Below are positions 13,128 to 23,585 of a stretch of DNA of 64,000 bases, one piece after another. The position numbers were made by a program, and so were the translations under genes. Within the stretch, counting starts at the first letter, position 1, and each line of letters starts with the position of its first letter. The notes beneath the pieces are model-generated. The model did no database searches and was not told the DNA's origin. It saw only the letters and a list, made by a program, of their open reading frames with translations. The stretch is from Calonectria ilicicola (lineage: Eukaryota; Ascomycota; Sordariomycetes; Hypocreales; Nectriaceae), in NCBI GenBank assembly GCA_020809705.1, contig CP085825.1, positions 4,340,001 through 4,404,000 on the forward strand. Reading direction: 5' to 3'.

Positions 13128-14593
13128 ATGGCGAGGCAGCCCTTTAACCCCAATGATCCGGACGGCAGACCTACTCCTTCGCCATCCCTGAACAACTTTC
13201 AGTTCACCTTCAGCGTCTCCAGCTCCAGCTCCGCCAAGAATAGCTTCATTGAACCCGACGTATGTACATCCGCATTTATTTGCAATATCCGCCTCTGAAA
13301 AGCCTCCTTTTATTTCTGCAATTGTTTTCGTTACTGACCAATTATTTCTCTCCTTGTCCAGCCGGATGCAGAAGAAACGTGAGTCTTACTGCTTCCCAAC
13401 ACACACCGCAATCAGCCCACCCGCTAATTCAATTCAGTAGAGATTCCGAGTCCCTGACAGAGAGTGTCCAAACTTTCCCCGAAGAATTCGGTCGGACTTA
13501 CCATGCTTACAAGGCAGGCTGTGAGTAGCTACCTTTGCTACGACAGCATGTCATTGAGACTAATAGTGTTTTTTTCTCTCGTTTTTTTAGCATACGCCTT
13601 CCCCAACGATCAGCTAGAGCAGGATCGGCTGGATCTTCAGAACGAGGCTATGGTAAAGCTATTTGGCGACAAGCTGTTTTTTGCTCCCCTTCCCAGAGGG
13701 AACACGAACGCGCAAATGAGGATTCTGGACATTGCTACAGGCATGGGTGACTGGGCAATCAAGATGGGCGATGCATTTCCCCAATCCGAAATCATTGCAA
13801 CCGACCTCTCTCCAATTCAGCCTCGCAACGTACCTCCAAACGTCAACTTTTTTGTTGAGGACTCGTATGTTGACCCCCAAGCTCGTCATGCATTCTCTTT
13901 GACCGTGCTCTTGCTGATCTGGCTGACGCTTCTACAGGTCTCAACCTTGGTACTACACTCACAGATTCGACTACATCCATACACGCACGACGGCCGGCTG
14001 CTGGTCCAACTTCAAAACGGAGATTGCGGATCAGGCATTCCAGTATCTTCACCCTGGGGGCTACTTTGAATCGCAAGAATTCGACGCCATTATCGATTGC
14101 GACGACGAAACGCTCGATCCCGCAGGTGACATGGCCAAATGGTTCAATGACCTGTGCACTGCTGCGGATGTCCTTAACCGCCCTGTTGTGCTAGCTCGCA
14201 ACCTAAGGCGAGCCTACCAAGAAGCTGGCTTTGTCGATATCCAGGAACGCATCTTCAAGATGCCCCTGAACCCCTGGCCCAAGGATGAGCGCCTTAAAGA
14301 GCTGGGCAGGATGTGGGAGAGAAATTTTGTGACAGGTCTCAGCGGCTTCTCCTTTACGCTGTTTAACCGTGCTTTTAATATGACACCCGCTGAGATAGAA
14401 GTAAGTGCTGACAGAGGAGCCCCCCTTTATTTTGCGAGCTTCAATCAGAACTAACCAAACGTCTTAGCTTAAACTGGTCGATGTGCGACGTGACATGACT
14501 GATACGAAAATCCACGCCTATCTCCCCATCTACGTTGTGACCGGGCGAAAACCCTTCGAAGACGAGACGCCCATGCGGAGGTTTACAGCTTAA
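13128..14593 (+). CDS. LaeA-like SAM-dependent methyltransferase
   Basis: Class I S-adenosylmethionine-dependent methyltransferase of the LaeA/Llm group of fungal regulators. I resolve six exons: 13128-13259, 13362-13378, 13438-13520, 13591-13864, 13938-14400 and 14468-14593, giving 364 residues. The disordered N terminus is Ser/Pro-rich (1-60). YHAYKAGSYAFPNDQLE precedes the domain, as in LaeA proteins. SAM-binding motif I is LDIATGMGDWAIKMG (about 123-137), followed by DLSP and by HPGGYFESQEFD. All splice junctions keep frame. The 17-base second exon makes the gene easy to mis-predict. Family members influence secondary metabolism and development; which process this one affects cannot be read here. 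It has an exceptionally long upstream region. Confidence 0.88.
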
Positions 14594-15048
14594 AAAACGA
14601 ACTCGCCCCCCCTCGAATGCGCAACGGCCTTTTGATGAGCACGAAAGGATAAAGGTTTATACATGAATGAGGAGAAGGTGTCCATAAGAAAGTAGAACGC
14701 TGGCATTTTGATGGAGCGGTGGGAGTAGGATGCAAAAGGTGCTCGGAAGTGGTTCATTTTTTGTTCGAGATTCATACACATGATACCCTGAGCGGGGACA
14801 AGTACCCCCATCTTAATGTTGAATGATCGGCATGATATAGAGTCGGGCGTTATTATTTAGATTCCGTGGGTACAATTAAAAAAGACAATACATTTTTATT
14901 GTGTTGTGGAGGACTGTATTTCCTCGTCATCTCTCATTTATCCCGGCCGCTCGCTATCCTTTCTGGCATTGCAGCATTCCACCAAGGGTTCATTTGTATT
15001 TTTTATTTTTTATTTTTACTGACGCCGCTGTTTTCCCATCGCGTCATT
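14594..15048. other. Convergent 3' intergenic region
   Basis: This interval holds the 3' flanks of the methyltransferase (+) and the cupin gene (-). It includes an A/T-rich tract at 14998-15019 (TATTTTTT units). I see no gene in it. Confidence 0.6.
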
Positions 15049-15834
15049 TCACTCCTTGTCTGGTTTACCATCCTTTAACTCCTGGTCTGTTGTGGAAGTC
15101 ATCGATGGTTCCCCAGTGCCAACATCAGGGGCATCTGACTCTTCAGAGCTTTCCTCTTGCTCGACAACTTCATGTCTCTTGGCGAGCCATGAGAGCGCCG
15201 CGGATTGCTTCTCAGGTAGTATCTGCTGCAGACGTTTTTGGGACAGGAACTCATGGTCGGCAAACTCGAAGCCGGGCACAACCGTTTCCGAGATGAGCAA
15301 GCCATCAGGCTCCTTGCCGTCCTCCGGTACTGATTCACCCTCGGGGCCGAGGAGGTAGCTGGCCTTCCAAACACCACCTTCGACGACCCATTGCAGCTTT
15401 TCGCCGCGCTCAATGGCGTGGCCGACGATGAAACTCTCAACGCGACCATCCGGGTGGAGCAGGACGTACCGCCCGCGGCCTCGGTGGAGGGTGTGGATGA
15501 TGCGGCTTCGATTGCGGTGGAAGCGCCCCAGGGGGCGGCGGGCGGTAAGGAGATAGAATATGGTGGTGGAGAGGCGGCGGAGGCCGGAATCGAAGCCAGG
15601 ACGAGGCCCGCCTGAAAGAGAAATGGTTTCCTCGGATAAGGGGCCAGGCGGGTAGGGCGAGGGAATTGTCGTGGGAGCTTCGTCGGTCTGGCTAAAGTAG
15701 CCCCCTTCAATGTGCGGGAGGAGTTTGAGCGTGCTAATGAGAGCCTCGGTTTGGGTCGACTCGGGCTCGGCAGATGGGCTGAAGACGGGCTTCAGAGAGC
15801 CCAAGGCCGGGTCGTGAGGAGAGTAGTCGCCCAT
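15049..15834 (-). CDS. Cupin_5 (DUF985) domain protein
   Basis: Single-exon protein of 261 residues with a cupin_5/DUF985 beta-barrel. Recognisable segments in order are LLPHIEGGYFSQTDE, STTIFYLLTA, the histidine region GRFHRNRSRIIHTLHRGRGR, VLLHPDGR, QWVVEGGVWKASYLL and LISETVVPGFEFADHEF. The last 35 residues form an acidic Ser/Glu/Asp tail beyond the domain. The first ATG in frame is at 15834; the frame is open farther upstream but has no ATG there. Members of this family are mostly uncharacterised, so no reaction is assigned. The gene is convergent with the methyltransferase. Confidence 0.85.
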   Translation of the reverse strand: MGDYSPHDPALGSLKPVFSPSAEPESTQTEALISTLKLLPHIEGGYFSQTDEAPTTIPSPYPPGPLSEETISLSGGPRPGFDSGLRRLSTTIFYLLTARRPLGRFHRNRSRIIHTLHRGRGRYVLLHPDGRVESFIVGHAIERGEKLQWVVEGGVWKASYLLGPEGESVPEDGKEPDGLLISETVVPGFEFADHEFLSQKRLQQILPEKQSAALSWLAKRHEVVEQEESSEESDAPDVGTGEPSMTSTTDQELKDGKPDKE

Positions 15835-17281
15835 TCTGCTGGCTGGCTCTCGGTGAGATAGCTGTGAGGATGGCAAGAGAAAATATTTGACACAGATGGG
15901 GGCTCTAGATTCGAGAATTCTTGAACAGATACTGAAAACTAGGAGAAATTGTTAGTTTATTGATAAGCAACCTACGGAGTGGTGGTTTCAGCGAAGGACT
16001 GATATTCACCCCGACGCCGAGTTGTCACGCTTGAGCTATTGGCTCGGAGATTTGAACGAGTGCCGCGGAGGACAAAGCTGACGAAGGATCAAATGGTAGG
16101 GTGGGTACCACAAGTTTTTGGGTAATATCAGGATGGATAAAGTCATTTGCTGACGAGATACGTGATCCTGGCAAAAAGATACGGGTTGCAGAGGAGGGAT
16201 GATGATGGTGGTGATGGTGGTGGTGCCAGTGGTAGCACAGATGAAACTTGGTCAGAGTCACGAGGCTTCAACTCTTTTTATTTTCTTCGGAAACAAGGGG
16301 GGGAAGATGCATCGAGCTGCAGAAAAGGTATGTAGAGCATTGATTTCTTGGGCTAGGCATTTTGAATGCTTGACGCTGGACGATAACAATCAAGGTGAGT
16401 TAAATCTGAGCTGAGTGACGATAACTACTGCGGGGCGTGTAAGTGACTCGCTAAGGCATCCTGTTATTCACCGAGAGCTCCGAGTTTCTGGATAACTACC
16501 TAGCCAGGGAGGGGAGGGGGGACTGTATGATGTGTCACTTTCAAGCGAAGGACTGTGGTGAGTTGGAGGTGTCAGTAAGCAGCTGTCGTGCCTCGGTCAT
16601 GTCGGTTATTGTGGTGTTTTTTTTTCGTCGCGACATGTAGTTTTAAGCAAGCTTGCTGAGTCGGGCAAGACAAACGGGGGTCACAAAGTGGTGTAACACT
16701 AAGCCTAAGGAGACACAGGCTACGGTTGGGGCTGATTCTTTTCGCCCAGTGAATCACGTTGGCGGTTGGCCATGTGTCGCATGGTACAGGCACAAGTACA
16801 GGTACAGGCGCTGAAGGTTCCCTGAGCCACACAGGCACCCCGCCTCACTGGTGATGTGCTCTGGACCAGCTGGTGGAAGATGGGTAGTGAAATGAACAAT
16901 TGCTATGGATAAGTAACATTGATTAATAAACGCATTGCTGCATTGTTTGCTTTTTGAGAGAATTCACACCCTATTATATGTTATTCTATTTCTCGTATCA
17001 GGAAGACTCTTGGTTTACCTTTATGGGTGCCATGTTCTTTCATTGTTTCACTCGCGTGCCCGCCTATGAGGAGGGGCTCAGCCGTTGGGATGCTAACTAA
17101 CCCATGACGCAGCCAGCAGGGTCGGGAAAAAAAACTACCCCACAATAGTCATGACGGTTTGGAGTCGCATCCCGCAACACCACAAAACTAGCCGTTGATT
17201 CTTGTGAGACCGGCCCTCCCCGACTCCCTGGGCCCTCCCGTCCTACACCGCAAGCTTCCCCAGGCCCATTGGGGGCGCCCC
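15835..17281. other. Divergent intergenic region between cupin_5 and OMA1 genes
   Basis: 1.45 kb between two divergent genes, expected to hold both promoters. It contains a GAT/GGT trinucleotide tract at 16198-16226 and a G-run cluster near 16506-16520. I found no convincing coding frame or RNA gene. Confidence 0.55.
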
Positions 17282-18561
17282 ATGCCCTTACTCGCCATGT
17301 CCTCCCCTCGCCTGCTCGTCCAGCAGGTCCTGGCGCCCATTCCTCGTTCCAGCACTTGCCTCCAGCTTCGAGTAGCACCCGCAATCGTTCGATGCCGCGC
17401 CCGCGCCCGCTCGCAATCCCGATTCCTCTCGTATACTCGACCACGCCTTGAACAACAAGATGCTCACGAACGGCTACGCAATGCCCGGCCCCTCGTCCCG
17501 GACCGAACCGCAGAGCGCTTTACGAATGTGGGGACTGGCCGCAACTCGAAGCTCTTTGTGGCAGCTACGGTGCTCTCTGCCATCGGCTTCTACCTCTACA
17601 ATTCGCAGACGGTGCCCGTGACGGGTCGCCGGCGCTTCAACTTCCTCTCCGACGCCATGGTGGCGCGCCAGCACTCCAAGGCGGCTGAGCAGATCATCGA
17701 GCAGGTCAAGGCCCAGGGCGGGCACTTTCTCTCAGACTGGGACCCGAGGACCATTTCGGTCAAGCGGGTGATGAAGCGGCTGATTCCCGTGAGCGGCATG
17801 ACGGACCTTGATTGGGAGATTTTCGTCATTGCCGACAACCGTATGTTGCTGGGCTTGCTCGCGTGATCTAGTATTGAGCTGACATGGCTATTTTGCAGGC
17901 ACCGCAAACGCCTTTGTGCTGCCGGGCGGCAAGGTATTTGTACACAGCGGCATCCTCAATGTCTGCCGAAACGAAGACTCCCTCGCCGCGGTGCTGGGCC
18001 ACGAGATTGCACACAACACGGCATCGCACGCAGCCGAGCGCTTGTCGGCGGCCTGGGTGGGCAACCTGACAGCGGGGAGCCTGTTCTTCCTGGCGGGGGC
18101 GCTGCCTGGTCTAGCACTCTTTGGCATCTGGAACTTTGTGGGTGGATACTACCTACAAGACTTGTTGTTCTATCTGCCTATGGGTCGCAATCAGGAGAGC
18201 GAGGCCGACTATATCGGCCTGATGATGATGGCGGAGGCATGCTACGACCCACGCCAGGCCGTGGGCTTTTGGCAGCGCATGGAGGCTATTCAGAAGTCGG
18301 GAGGACAAGAGGTGCCCGAGATGCTAAGCACACATCCTTCGGTGAGTTTTTATTCTCTTTTCCGCGGAAATTGTGGCAGTTTAAACCCAAGGGAATTCTG
18401 GCTAATGGGAGTAGAATGAGCATCGAATTGCAAAGATTAGCGAGTGGATGCCCGAGGCAATGGAGAAGCGGATGCAGAGTGACTGCAGGGGAACCGCGGC
18501 GTTTGCGGACAGGTTCCGCCAGGCTTTGAGAAGAGGCTCGGCAGTAGTGCAAGCCGCATGA
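17282..18561 (+). CDS. oma1: Mitochondrial inner-membrane metalloprotease OMA1
   Basis: M48-family zinc protease; OMA1 acts in the mitochondrial inner membrane in quality control of membrane proteins. Exons are 17282-17840, 17899-18341 and 18415-18561, giving 382 residues. The N terminus is rich in Arg/Ser/Leu and low in acidic residues (first 60), as in a mitochondrial targeting sequence. A membrane segment lies around 90-107 (FVAATVLSAIGFYLY). The zinc site is HEIAH at 221-225 with the third ligand Glu in ESEADYIGL near 288. A second hydrophobic stretch (SLFFLAGALPGLALFGIW) lies between them. The first in-frame ATG is 17282; a second ATG at 17297 could also serve. The conserved LSTHPS-NEHRIAKI junction supports the second intron. 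Confidence 0.93.
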
Positions 18562-19374
18562 TTTATCTCATGGCCCATCATCCATCTCAATGGTTTATTC
18601 TTATTTGAACAGTATAGAGGGAATCCCGGCTTGTCTTGGCTGGATAAAGGCAGCTAACTAGAGAGAGTGCTAGAGTGAAAGAGGTGGAACGGGGGAGATC
18701 GATCTTTACTCCTATGTACTTAGACACAGACGACAACCTCCACTTGGACTAAAATAAGAAAAAGAATTAGAAAAAAGACGTTGCAAAAGCCAATCTCCAC
18801 ATGACTGGCAGGACATAAGGTCCCTGATGCGCTTAGACTAGCATAGGCATGTCATTACCCGCTACCCCCCTCTGGCCCTCTGGCTGTGCTTGCAGTGTGT
18901 CCCGGTGATGGTGGGCGCCATGTGCCTTGTTCCAGCTTCTAGCCGAAGGTTCCAGTTGGCAATCCGCTCACTGTGATACGCCGCGGCATGCCCCAACGCG
19001 GGGCATGACGTCGGGGCCATTTAGCGCGAGAGGGCCCCCCAGATCTCTCCGCTCTGGGCATTCCCCCATGAGATGAGATGAGCCCATGTTTCTCGGCGTC
19101 CAGCGCGTGCCGAGGCAAATCCCCCCCACCGCTTCAGCTTTAAGGGCCGCCTGGCAGTGCCCGTGTGTCTTGAACCTCGGCGAGAAGACCATTCAAAACT
19201 TGCTGGCTGGGACCGGAATTTCCTCTGGTTTTTTCCCCGTTTCCTTTCCGAAACTTATTCTTTTTTTTTTATTGCTTCCCCGACGCCAGCCAGCCACCAA
19301 ACTATTCGACGTCTTTACAACCAAACTCAAACCAAAAAGCCAATCAACCCGTACACGCGCACCCTTTCGTCGCC
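18562..19374. other. Intergenic region OMA1 to cytochrome b5
   Basis: Contains the 3' flank of OMA1 and the promoter and leader of the cytochrome b5 gene, with a T-run at 19258-19270 and C/T- and A/C-rich leader sequence just before the ATG. No gene seen. Confidence 0.55.
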
Positions 19375-19848
19375 ATGTCGCAATCCTACTCGACCGCCGA
19401 AGTTGGCAAGCACAAGAGCGAGGCCGACGGCTTCTGGCTTATTGTTGAGAAGGACGTTTATGATGTCACGAGTAAGTCTATCCCCGTACCTCCCGCGCCA
19501 AACCCATAATCTTGCACTCTTTCCCCCTTCTTTTTTACCCGCCAGGCGCACTCCCCAGCGTTGTTTCGGTGTATGGAAAAGAGGGAGAGCCAGGAAGCGG
19601 GTGCGCACACGCACACTCACTGCCTGGAGAATGCGCCTGCGCGCCACTCCCAACCACAACATGACAAGCTGACGTTGGATTTCCCTGCAGAGTTCCTAGA
19701 CGAGCACCCGGGCGGCGCAAAGATCCTCAAGCGCTTTGCCGGCAAGGACGCCACCAAGCCCTTCTGGAAGTACCACAACGAGTCTGTGCTCGAGAAGTAC
19801 GGCGACAAGTACAAGATTGGCTCGGTCGGCGAGAGCGCCAAGCTGTAG
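19375..19848 (+). CDS. Small soluble cytochrome b5 protein
   Basis: Heme-binding cytochrome b5 domain protein of only 84 residues. Exon 1 is 19375-19471 and exon 2 19691-19848, with a 219 bp intron that is the longest in the window. The fold starts with STAEVGKHKSEADGFWLIV and runs through the heme-ligand motif LDEHPGG to the second ligand His in KYHNESVL, ending KYKIGSVGESAKL. There is no C-terminal membrane anchor, so the protein should be a soluble electron carrier, unlike microsomal cytochrome b5. The partner reductase or oxidase cannot be told from the sequence. Confidence 0.88.
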
Positions 19849-20941
19849 TGGTCTTGTCGGGACGAAACAAAAGAAACAAGAAGAGGTCGGGCAGAGAGAC
19901 GATGAGCTGCGCGCGCTGCAGCTGTGCGTGCGCGCCGAGAGCGCAGGGCCGACAAAACCCGCTTTTCCGATAGACATAGACTCGCTGCTCGCTAGACTGA
20001 GGGAGACATGAAAGAGGAGGAAGAGAGGCATACATTTTGTGTATGCGTGTTTTGCATGGCGCAAATTACATGATGGGCTTTTTTGCTTACTGTGTCAAAC
20101 GACACATGTTGATTTTTGGGGCATTATTTTTTTTTCTTTTGCCGTTTTTAATGACTCTGCCCGTGTAGACAGACATCCGGATCAGTTGGTCTCTTGTTGA
20201 GACAAGATATGGGCCTTTTTCCGAGAATGACTCTGTTGATGAGATCGACTGGCCTCAACAGCAGACGTTGTATGAATTGAAACATGTTCTCATCAATTGT
20301 GCATCTTGTCAGCCAAAGGGTTCCAATGCCGTGCCGTCCAATGGGATGCGCAGCCGAATAGGTTTCGTGATGCAACGACCTATCCAACCTATCTCTCATT
20401 GCAACCGAAATGACTATCTTCCTTCGCCTGTTTTTATATCGTACAATACAATCCTTGGAAGATTGTACATATTCTACTCTTTCCCACCATTTCTCGACTG
20501 ATAGTGTAAAAAGAAATAAAGAATAAATGAGAAATTCGTACATAATTTTATTCCTTGTTTATTGCTTAGCCATCAACTCAAAGTTTAGAGCAGCTGAGTT
20601 CTGTGATGCTAGGTCACACGGAAACAATCTTTCAGAAGGTGTAGTGTAGATCCTACAAATGGGTCACGGCCCCTTAGGATCCGCTTCGCTCAAGTAGCTT
20701 CGCAAACTCCTGCCTTGCCATCTTCAGGTGGGTCCCGGGCGGGCAAGGCCCCCCCCCCTCCGACCATGCTCCGACTTATAAGAGAACCGGCCTCATTGCT
20801 CCCAAGAATTGCGCGCAACACGCTGGGCCCGGCGCAAGTATAAAATCCTACGCGAATTCCCTCCATGCTATTAATCTCTAATTTAATTTCTCTCGCTGCT
20901 ACTGTATACTTGTTTATAAATACCCTAAAGGTGTGGCAACA
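19849..20941. other. Intergenic region cytochrome b5 to decarboxylase
   Basis: 1.09 kb with the cytochrome b5 3' flank and the promoter of the decarboxylase. No coding frame or RNA gene is convincing. Confidence 0.55.
20839..20845 (+). promoter_or_regulatory. Probable TATA box of the PLP decarboxylase gene
   Basis: TATAAAA lies 97 bases upstream of the ATG at 20942, a plausible distance for a fungal promoter. The call rests on sequence and position only. Confidence 0.45.
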
Positions 20942-22585
20942 ATGAGTCGACTCTTCAACTACGAAGCCCAGCGGGAGCTTCTAGACAAGCGAAACGCCCG
21001 CTCCGACGAAAACATCCAGACGCTCCCCGAGTCACATGAAATCAGAGCCGCCCACGCGTCCCTGCCTGTTCCAGGGTCGCCGTCTTATCTCAGCGGGCTC
21101 TCGGGCGAGGATGCCATGCGCCACGTTGTCAACGACATCCTGCCCGGGCTGAGCGGGCAGAAGCGATCCCAGCGCTACTACGGCTTCGTCACGGGCGGCG
21201 TGCTGCCGCTGGCCGAGTGGGCCGACAATGTCGTGACGGCGACGGACCAGAACGTGCAGGTACACCTCCCCGAGCAGTCGGTGTCGACGGCCGTCGAGGA
21301 CGCCGCCCTGGCCATGCTGGCGTCGCTGCTGAAGCTTGGGGACGAGGGCTCCTGGAAGGGCCGCACTTTTACCACGGGCGCGACGGCGAGCAACATCATG
21401 GGCCTCGCCTGCGGCAGGGAGGCCGTGCTGGGAAAGAAACTGGGGGACGAAGGGAGCGTGGGTGAGTTGGGCTTGCTGGGGGCCTGTGTCAAGGCGGGCG
21501 TCACTGAGATGCAGGTCCTGACGAGCTCCGCCCATAGCTCGCTCTCCAAGGCGGCTAGCGTTGTCGGTTTTGGGAGGGGTTCCGTCAAGGAGCTGCGGCT
21601 GAGCGAGGAGGAGCCGTGGAGATTGGACCTGGATGCCCTGGAGAAGCACCTCCAGGTTCCGGGAACGGCGAGTGTCATTGCTCTCAGTGCGGGCGAAGTC
21701 AACTCGGGCCGCTTCGCCGTCAATGGCATCGATGAGATGCGCAAGATCAGAGCCCTGGCGGACAAGTATGGTGCTTGGATCCATGTGGATGGTGGTGAGT
21801 TTTGAACCCAGCTGCGCTACGTTAAGGGCGGAAATGTGTTGACAAGTTTCCATTCAGCCTTTGGCATCTTTGTTCGTGCCCTTGAGGAAAAGGATGAGTA
21901 CAAGTTGCTCCATCAACGAGTTGTAGGCCTTGAGTTGGCCGACAGTATCACAGTGGACGGGCACAAACTTCTCAACGTGGTAAGCATTCATTGATTCCAT
22001 ATCCGTCCTTGCATGTACATTTCTAACAATCAATGCCAGCCCTACGACTGTGGCATGTTCTTTACCCGGTCACACCTCACCCTGCAATCCATCTTTACCA
22101 ATCCCAATGCCGCCTATCTGTCATCCGGGTCCCAGTCCGCAATCCCCTCACCACTTAACATAGGCCTTGAAAACTCGCGCCGCTTCCGAGCCCTGCCAGC
22201 ATACACTGTCCTGCTGAGCGAGGGCCGGCCTGGGATGGCAGCCTTGCTGGCCAACATGGTCGAGCTGTGTCGCAATGTCGCCGCATTCCTGCGCGATTCA
22301 GAGCACTACGAGCTCCTCCCAGACCAAAACGCCAGCCTCGACGAGGTCTTCATGATTGTCTTATTCCGGGCCAAGAATCCCACGCTAAACGATGTGCTTG
22401 TCGACAAAATTAACCAGACAAGGCAGATGTATGTGAGCGGGACCAAGTGGAAGGGCGAGAAGGCAGTGCGGATGGCTGTGTCAACGTGGATGGTCGACGT
22501 TCCTAGGGATTTCAAAGTCGTGTCGTCCATTTTGGCCCACGTGGCCGAAGATAGAGTGTTTGATATTGAGAGTTTGCAGGAGTAG
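20942..22585 (+). CDS. PLP-dependent (group II) decarboxylase
   Basis: Fold-type I pyridoxal-phosphate enzyme of the aromatic-L-amino-acid/glutamate decarboxylase group. Exons are 20942-21794, 21858-21979 and 22040-22585, giving 506 residues. Motifs: the YYGFVTGG region, TTGATASN for phosphate binding, SSAHSSLSKAA, IHVDGAFG across the first splice junction, and the Schiff-base lysine in VDGHKLLNVPYDCG (about Lys321). The ATG at 20942 follows a TATA box; a GTG nine bases upstream is not a likely start. The frame is GC-rich at third positions, which opens long shadow frames on the opposite strand. The substrate cannot be fixed from the sequence; aromatic amino acids are the commonest in this group. 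Confidence 0.9.
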
Positions 22586-22891
22586 ATGATGCGAGAGATA
22601 TGGCTCACATTAAAAAGGGTTCCATGGGTTAATATGAACCGGATCAGGAGGAGCGCTGGAGTGGAATCGCCGTAATGCAGTCGACCTCGTGGGTATATTT
22701 CGTTGCCATGTTTTCAACCAACGCCCATGAAAATGCCAAATCCCAAAATGAAGCGAGAAATTCCGTAAAGATGAATTAATTCCTTGGTCCGTATTTTCCT
22801 TCGTGTTCGTTTCATGTCGATCCCGCCGCTGCTGCCACACCGCTGCGCAGGCCACCAAGTAGCCGACGCAGATTTTTCTTCTTCTCGTCCC
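22586..22891. other. Convergent 3' intergenic region
   Basis: Just over 300 bases between the 3' ends of the decarboxylase (+) and the UPF0390 gene (-). Nothing beyond expected 3' untranslated sequence is visible. Confidence 0.6.
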
Positions 22892-23149
22892 TTAACCAAA
22901 CTTCTTGGAGCCACCTTTGAATGTGGCCTTCTTGTCGGGCCTCTTGCCCTTGCCAATGAGTTCGAGATGGCCCGCTCGCTCGCCCAGCATGGCCTCGGTC
23001 TGGGCTGTCATTCCGCTCGTAAACTTCTTGTGCGCCTTGTCGACGTTGACCTTCTTCTTGGGCTTGACGACCTTGGACGCCTGACGCTTTGAGTGTGTCG
23101 CCTTGGCGGGGGTGGCGCGCCCGAGTTTCTTGACGGTGCCCTGAGCCAT
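22892..23149 (-). CDS. UPF0390/DUF2462 small basic protein
   Basis: Single-exon protein of 85 residues, strongly Lys-rich. It begins MAQGTVKKLGRATPAKATH and ends in GKGKRPDKKATFKGGSKKFG. Order and composition match UPF0390 (Leydig cell tumor 10 kDa homologue family, DUF2462), whose members are small, often nucleolar proteins of poorly known role. The basic repeats KPKKKVNVDKAHKKF suggest nucleic acid binding or nuclear import (inferred). The start is the first ATG that gives the conserved N terminus. Confidence 0.85.
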   Translation of the reverse strand: MAQGTVKKLGRATPAKATHSKRQASKVVKPKKKVNVDKAHKKFTSGMTAQTEAMLGERAGHLELIGKGKRPDKKATFKGGSKKFG

Positions 23150-23585
23150 AGTGGCGTTCGGGGGGGGATGAGGAGTAGAAAAGGGATTCTGGCGACAGAA
23201 GCTGTCGTGATGCGTGGACTTGACAGAGGCGACCAAAGTTGGTTGCTCTGGTGCAGAAAGAGAAAAAAAATAATGTGGGGACAACATCCCGCCTTCTGTA
23301 TCCAACCCCACCGACAGCGAGCTACCCCACTTGAATCATTCATTGACCAGACTAGTTGTCATGACACTAGCAACCATCAATTTTCAAATAAATGCTCATG
23401 CACCAAAAGAAAAAAAATCTACTCAGAAGGTATTGTATATTCATTATTGTAGCTATTCAAAGGACGGACAGTTTTCCCGTCTATCATAACGCTCATGCCA
23501 CCCAGAGAGCATGGTATCCTGACATCAAAACACCATCCAGCGCCAACTACATTACAGAAATATGCCGTAGCTCATATCCATGTTC
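23150..23585. other. Intergenic region upstream of the UPF0390 gene
   Basis: About 440 bases holding the UPF0390 promoter (- strand) and the 3' flank of the SCY1-like gene, which lies on the same strand. No further gene is seen. Confidence 0.55.

Noticed and set aside
15835..15876. N-terminal extension of the cupin_5 protein
   Set aside because: The frame is open to 15876, but the codon there is TTG; the first ATG is at 15834.
21032..21853. Long - strand frame opposite the decarboxylase
   Set aside because: It is a shadow created by high GC at third codon positions of the real gene on the + strand, which has intact PLP motifs.
13128..22585. Secondary-metabolite gene cluster around the LaeA-like methyltransferase and the decarboxylase
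   Set aside because: No polyketide synthase, NRPS, terpene or other backbone gene, and no P450 or transporter lies near. The genes between are OMA1, cytochrome b5 and cupin_5.
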